From Roseomonas gilardii (lineage in GTDB: Bacteria; Pseudomonadota; Alphaproteobacteria; Acetobacterales; Acetobacteraceae), in contig NZ_CP015583.1 of assembly GCF_001941945.1 (NCBI RefSeq), positions 423,001 to 487,000 on the forward strand: a stretch of DNA of 64,000 bases, given 5' to 3'. Both the position numbers and the translations under genes were made by a program. Below, one piece after another: positions 61,710 through 64,000 of the stretch (positions within the stretch are counted from its first letter, which is position 1; every line of letters starts with the position of its first letter). Under the pieces are notes generated by a model. The model worked only from the letters and a program-made list of their open reading frames with translations, was not told where the DNA came from and ran no database searches.

Positions 61710-61755
61710 TCCCAGCCCCCGGTGCGCCGCGCACCTGGAAGCAGGCGGCCGCACG

Positions 61756-61788
61756 AAAAAAAGCAGCCCGGTCGTTGCCGACCGGGCT
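61756..61788 (-). terminator. Intrinsic terminator on the minus strand
   Basis: Perfect 10-bp stem (61765-61774 with 61779-61788), four-base loop, and a run of seven A at 61756-61762 on the plus strand, i.e. T-run for a minus-strand RNA. It is the only canonical stem-plus-T-run terminator I found in the window. Its orientation is wrong for hyuB. Confidence 0.75.
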
Positions 61789-61853
61789 GTAGGGAGTTTC
61801 CGACGTCTGAATGCAGGAGGCATTCGATGGGATGCGGGGTAGTGGTGCCCGCG
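61756..61853 (-). ncRNA. Candidate Fur-regulated small RNA
   Basis: A minus-strand transcription unit with all expected signals and no protein gene: a Fur-like box at 61885-61903, TTGCAT (61883-61888) and TTAAAC (61860-61865) spaced 17 bases, a body of about 65 bases, and an intrinsic terminator (10-bp stem AGCCCGGTCG, loop GCAA on this strand, then seven T). Predicted length is about 98 nt. A short ATG frame inside runs through the terminator, which argues against coding. A small iron-repressed RNA like RyhB or NrrF is the analogy, not a homology claim. Confidence 0.5.
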
Positions 61854-61884
61854 AAGAGAGTTTAAGCACGCCCGGAATCCAAAT

Positions 61885-61903
61885 GCAAGTGATTATCATT
61901 ATC
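61885..61903. promoter_or_regulatory. Fur box-like sequence
   Basis: GCAAGTGATTATCATTATC matches 15 of 19 positions of the classical GATAATGATAATCATTATC. It overlaps the -35 element of the minus-strand promoter and lies 86 bases before the VOC gene start on the other side. Confidence 0.6.
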
Positions 61904-61988
61904 CGGATATGACTCTTCGAGGATGGACCCGGGCGAGGCGGGCGGGCGAGACTTCCTGGCCGCCATCGGGCGCCAAGGGAGCCGAACC

Positions 61989-62822
61989 ATGAGCGATCTG
62001 TCCCCCACCATCGACCATGTGGTCATCACCGTGGGCGACCAGCTCGACGCGGCGCTGGCGCAGTACACGCGGCTCGGTTTCGACATGACTGAGCGCGGCC
62101 ACCACACGCTGGGGTCAAGCAACCATCTCGCCATCTTCGGCCAGGACTACCTCGAACTCCTTGGCTACGAGCCCGGCCGGGCGCCGCAGCGGGCGGACCT
62201 GCACAACGCGCCGCCGGGGTTGAACGGCCTCGTCTTCAAGCCCGACGCCCCCGATTTCGCCGAGCGCCTGCATGCGAAGGGAGCGCCGATCGGTGAGGCC
62301 CGGGAATTCAGCCGCCCGGTGCGGCTGGGCGAGGAAAGCCGGGATGCGCGTTTCCGCACCGCCAGCGTCACCGACCCGGCGGTCCAGAATGGGCGGGTCT
62401 TCTTCTGCCATCACGACACGCCGGAACTGGTCTGGCGCGAGGAATGGCGCCGGCATCCCAACGGCGTGACCGGCGTGGCGGAATTCGTCATCGCCTCCGG
62501 GGAGCCGGAGCGGATGGGCGACCTGTTCCGGCGCCTCTTCGGGGCGGATTCGGTGCGGGAAACCGAGGGTGGCCTCTGCCTGCCGGCCGGTTCCGGCACC
62601 GTCCTCGTGCTGCGGCCGGATGCGGTGGCGGAACGTTTCGGCGAGGTCCCGGCGCTGGAGGAAGGGCGGGATCGGATGGTGGCACTCAGCCTCCATTGCG
62701 CCGCGCCGGAACAGGTGGCGGTGCTGCTGGCGGGGAATGGCGTGACGGCGGTCCGGCACGGGGCGCGGCTGGTGGTGCCCCCGGCCGAGGCGGCGGGGCT
62801 GGCCCTGGCCTTCATGGACTGA
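61989..62822 (+). CDS. VOC superfamily protein (glyoxalase_3-like domain)
   Basis: A 277-residue protein with two betaalphabetabetabeta-type halves. N-terminal half: TIDHVVITVGDQLDAALAQYTRLGFDMTERGHHTLGSSNHLAIFGQDYLELLGY, the pattern of Glyoxalase_3 domain proteins; the second half begins GVAEFVIASGEPERMGDLFRRLFGADSV. Such proteins include dioxygenase-like and lyase-like enzymes; metal ligands cannot be assigned safely. ATG 61989 (MSDLSPTIDHV) chosen over an upstream start at 61923. Could share the Fur-box region. Confidence 0.75.
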   Translation: MSDLSPTIDHVVITVGDQLDAALAQYTRLGFDMTERGHHTLGSSNHLAIFGQDYLELLGYEPGRAPQRADLHNAPPGLNGLVFKPDAPDFAERLHAKGAPIGEAREFSRPVRLGEESRDARFRTASVTDPAVQNGRVFFCHHDTPELVWREEWRRHPNGVTGVAEFVIASGEPERMGDLFRRLFGADSVRETEGGLCLPAGSGTVLVLRPDAVAERFGEVPALEEGRDRMVALSLHCAAPEQVAVLLAGNGVTAVRHGARLVVPPAEAAGLALAFMD

Positions 62823-62875
62823 CCGCACGCCCCCACGGCCGAACCTGGGCGGGGCTGAAGCGTTCTGCCTTCGCC

Positions 62876-63475
62876 ATGACCGATCGCGACCCGCTCACCC
62901 GCTATCGCCAGAAGCGCGATTTCCGGCAGACGCCGGAACCCGCAGGCGTGATCCGCCACGGTGGGCGGCCTACGGGTCTCTTCGTGGTGCAGAAGCACGA
63001 CGCCACGCGTCTGCACTACGACTTCCGCCTCGAACTGGATGGTGTGCTGAAATCCTGGGCAGTGACGCGCGGCCCCAGCCTCGATCCGGAGGAGAAGCGC
63101 CTCGCGGTGGAGGTGGAGGACCATCCCCTCGACTATGGCGGCTTCGAGGGGGTGATCGGCAGCGGCTACGGCGCCGGCACGGTGCTGCTCTGGGACCGTG
63201 GGAGCTGGGAACCGCTCTCGGAGGACCCGGCGGCGGACCTGGCCGGGGGGCGTCTGCACCTCCGCCTGCACGGCACGCGTCTGAAGGGCGGTTGGCATCT
63301 GGTGCTGATGCGCGGACGCGGGCGTGGGACGCGCCGGAACTGGCTGCTGATCAAGGACCGCGACGAGGAGGCCCGGCCCGGCTCCGGCGACGCACTGTTG
63401 CGCGAGGCCACGACCTCCGTCCTGTCCGGACGCGACCTGGCCCAGATCGCCACGGGCGCGCCGGCACCCGGATGA
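62876..63475 (+). CDS. Stand-alone LigD-type DNA 3'-phosphoesterase
   Basis: A 199-residue protein equal to the PE domain of bacterial NHEJ ligase D, which trims 3'-phosphates and ribonucleotides at broken ends. The conserved core is FVVQKHDATRLHYDFRLELDGVLKSWAVTRGPSLDP, with the active-site His and Asp of HDATRLHYDFRLE, then AVEVEDHPLDYGGFEG, GAGTVLLWDRGSWEP and LKGGWHLVLM, RRNWLLIKDRDE. Normally PE is fused in LigD; here it is its own gene and its stop overlaps the following polymerase gene by four bases (ATGA). Confidence 0.88.
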   Translation: MTDRDPLTRYRQKRDFRQTPEPAGVIRHGGRPTGLFVVQKHDATRLHYDFRLELDGVLKSWAVTRGPSLDPEEKRLAVEVEDHPLDYGGFEGVIGSGYGAGTVLLWDRGSWEPLSEDPAADLAGGRLHLRLHGTRLKGGWHLVLMRGRGRGTRRNWLLIKDRDEEARPGSGDALLREATTSVLSGRDLAQIATGAPAPG

Positions 63476-64000
63476 ACCCGCCCCGCCAGGGTGGGCATCG
63501 CAGCCCCGGCCCGACCATGTCGGGCGTCGCGCTGTCGCATCCGGAGCGTGTCTATTGGCCCCCCTCCGGCGATGCGGGGCCGGTCACCAAGCAGGACCTC
63601 GCCCGCTACCTGGAACGCGTGGCGCCGCGCCTGCTGCCCGCCATCGTGGGGCGGCCGCTGACTCTGTTGCGGGCACCGGAAGGGATCGGGGGCGAGCGCT
63701 TCGTGCAGCGCCATGCCGCGCGGGGCCTTTCGCCACTGGTCGGCACGGTGCGCCCGCGCGGGGAGGAGAAGCCGCTGATCCAGGTGGATTCCGCCGGAGC
63801 GCTGGTGGCGCTGGCCCAGTCCGGCGTGCTGGAGATCCATCCCTGGGGAGCCCGCAGCGCCCGGCTGGCGCAGCCGGACCGGATGGTGCTGGACCTCGAT
63901 CCGGCGGAGAACCTGTCCTTCGGCGCGGTGGTCGCGGCGGCCCTGGCGCTGCGGGAGCGCGTGCTGGCGCTGGGCCTCGTGCCCTTCTGCAAGACCACGG
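63472..64000 (+). CDS. ligD: LigD-type polymerase (primase-polymerase) domain protein, 3' end outside window
   Basis: The open frame from ATG 63472 runs to the window end (176 residues seen). It reads VALSHPERVYWPPSGDAG, KQDLARYLERVAPRLLPAIVGRPLTLLRAPEGIGGERFVQRHAA, LEIHPWGARSARLAQPDRMVLDLDP and LGLVPFCKTT, the LigD polymerase domain. The metal-binding DxD is D141-L-D143. This domain adds nucleotides at broken ends in non-homologous end joining. It starts directly with the polymerase domain, so the ATP-dependent ligase domain must follow downstream, be a separate gene, or be missing. ATG 63517 is an alternative start. Confidence 0.88.
   Translation, partial: MNPPRQGGHRSPGPTMSGVALSHPERVYWPPSGDAGPVTKQDLARYLERVAPRLLPAIVGRPLTLLRAPEGIGGERFVQRHAARGLSPLVGTVRPRGEEKPLIQVDSAGALVALAQSGVLEIHPWGARSARLAQPDRMVLDLDPAENLSFGAVVAAALALRERVLALGLVPFCKTT

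Noticed and set aside
61756-61788. Terminator of the livKHMGF-hyuAB operon
   Set aside because: The T-run is on the minus-strand side; on the plus strand A residues precede the stem, so it cannot be an intrinsic terminator for hyuB.
1-64000. tRNA, rRNA, insertion sequences, integrases or prophage genes
   Set aside because: I scanned intergenic regions for T-loop motifs and all proteins for transposase or integrase motifs and saw none.

Overview
The window is very GC-rich DNA with long, tightly packed genes and many overlapping stop/start pairs. Gene content (tsaB-rimI, mutS-glnD, DUF423, LolA, TRIC-type channel, livKHMGF with hyuAB, PaoABC-type aldehyde oxidase, class II ribonucleotide reductase) points to an alphaproteobacterium. 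An environmental Acetobacteraceae species of the Roseomonas type is my best inference from the overall style; no rRNA or tRNA gene is present to prove it. Core genes (tsaB, mutS, glnD, nrdJ) argue for a chromosome rather than a plasmid.

Layout. 1-3413: end of a capsule/polysaccharide export operon (kpsT partial, kpsE, kpsD-like). 3526-6466: a three-gene membrane-stress-like cluster (DUF2491 / DUF350 / PspA-like) equivalent to E. coli yjfK-yjfL-yjfJ. 6467-6852: a structured intergenic repeat, whose second copy lies at 50533-50770. 6853-16496: M20 amidohydrolase, DUF423, rimI-tsaB, xthA, FAH-family hydrolase, class I glutamine amidotransferase-like hydrolase, LolA-like, SMP-30 lactonase and a DcaP-type porin. 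16566-19911: TRIC-type channel, YeiH-family exporter and CNT nucleoside transporter around a divergent control region. 19988-21266: a plasmid-like partition module (ParA plus a ribbon-helix-helix protein) with three 8-bp direct repeats inside its promoter. 21291-22403: MetX-like alpha/beta hydrolase. 22735-31475: a seven-gene operon with a complete peptide/opine-type ABC importer flanked and interrupted by two amidohydrolases. 31498-35774: hypothetical secreted protein, two GSTs, DUF3237 and an MFS exporter. 35914-41814: small acidic protein, glnD, mutS. 41954-47428: orphan family 5 binding protein and a PaoABC-like molybdenum aldehyde oxidase. 47935-50403: B12-dependent ribonucleotide reductase behind likely NrdR boxes. 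51045-61709: LigJ-like hydratase, LysR regulator and a livKHMGF-hyuAB operon. 61756-61903: a candidate Fur-controlled small RNA on the minus strand. 61989-64000: VOC protein and two separate LigD-type repair genes (phosphoesterase, then polymerase cut by the window end).

How it fits together. Much of the window is uptake and hydrolysis of amide, lactam or aromatic-derived nutrients: the 22.7-31.5 kb and 53.4-61.7 kb operons each couple a dedicated ABC importer to hydrolases that could open the imported substrate. The points I consider most worth following up are the chromosomal ParA/RHH module with its operator repeats, the Fur-box small transcript, the covarying intergenic repeat, the tandem NrdR boxes, the membrane-anchored DUF2491 cluster and the split LigD genes. 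All family calls are from motif recognition by eye; no database search was possible.
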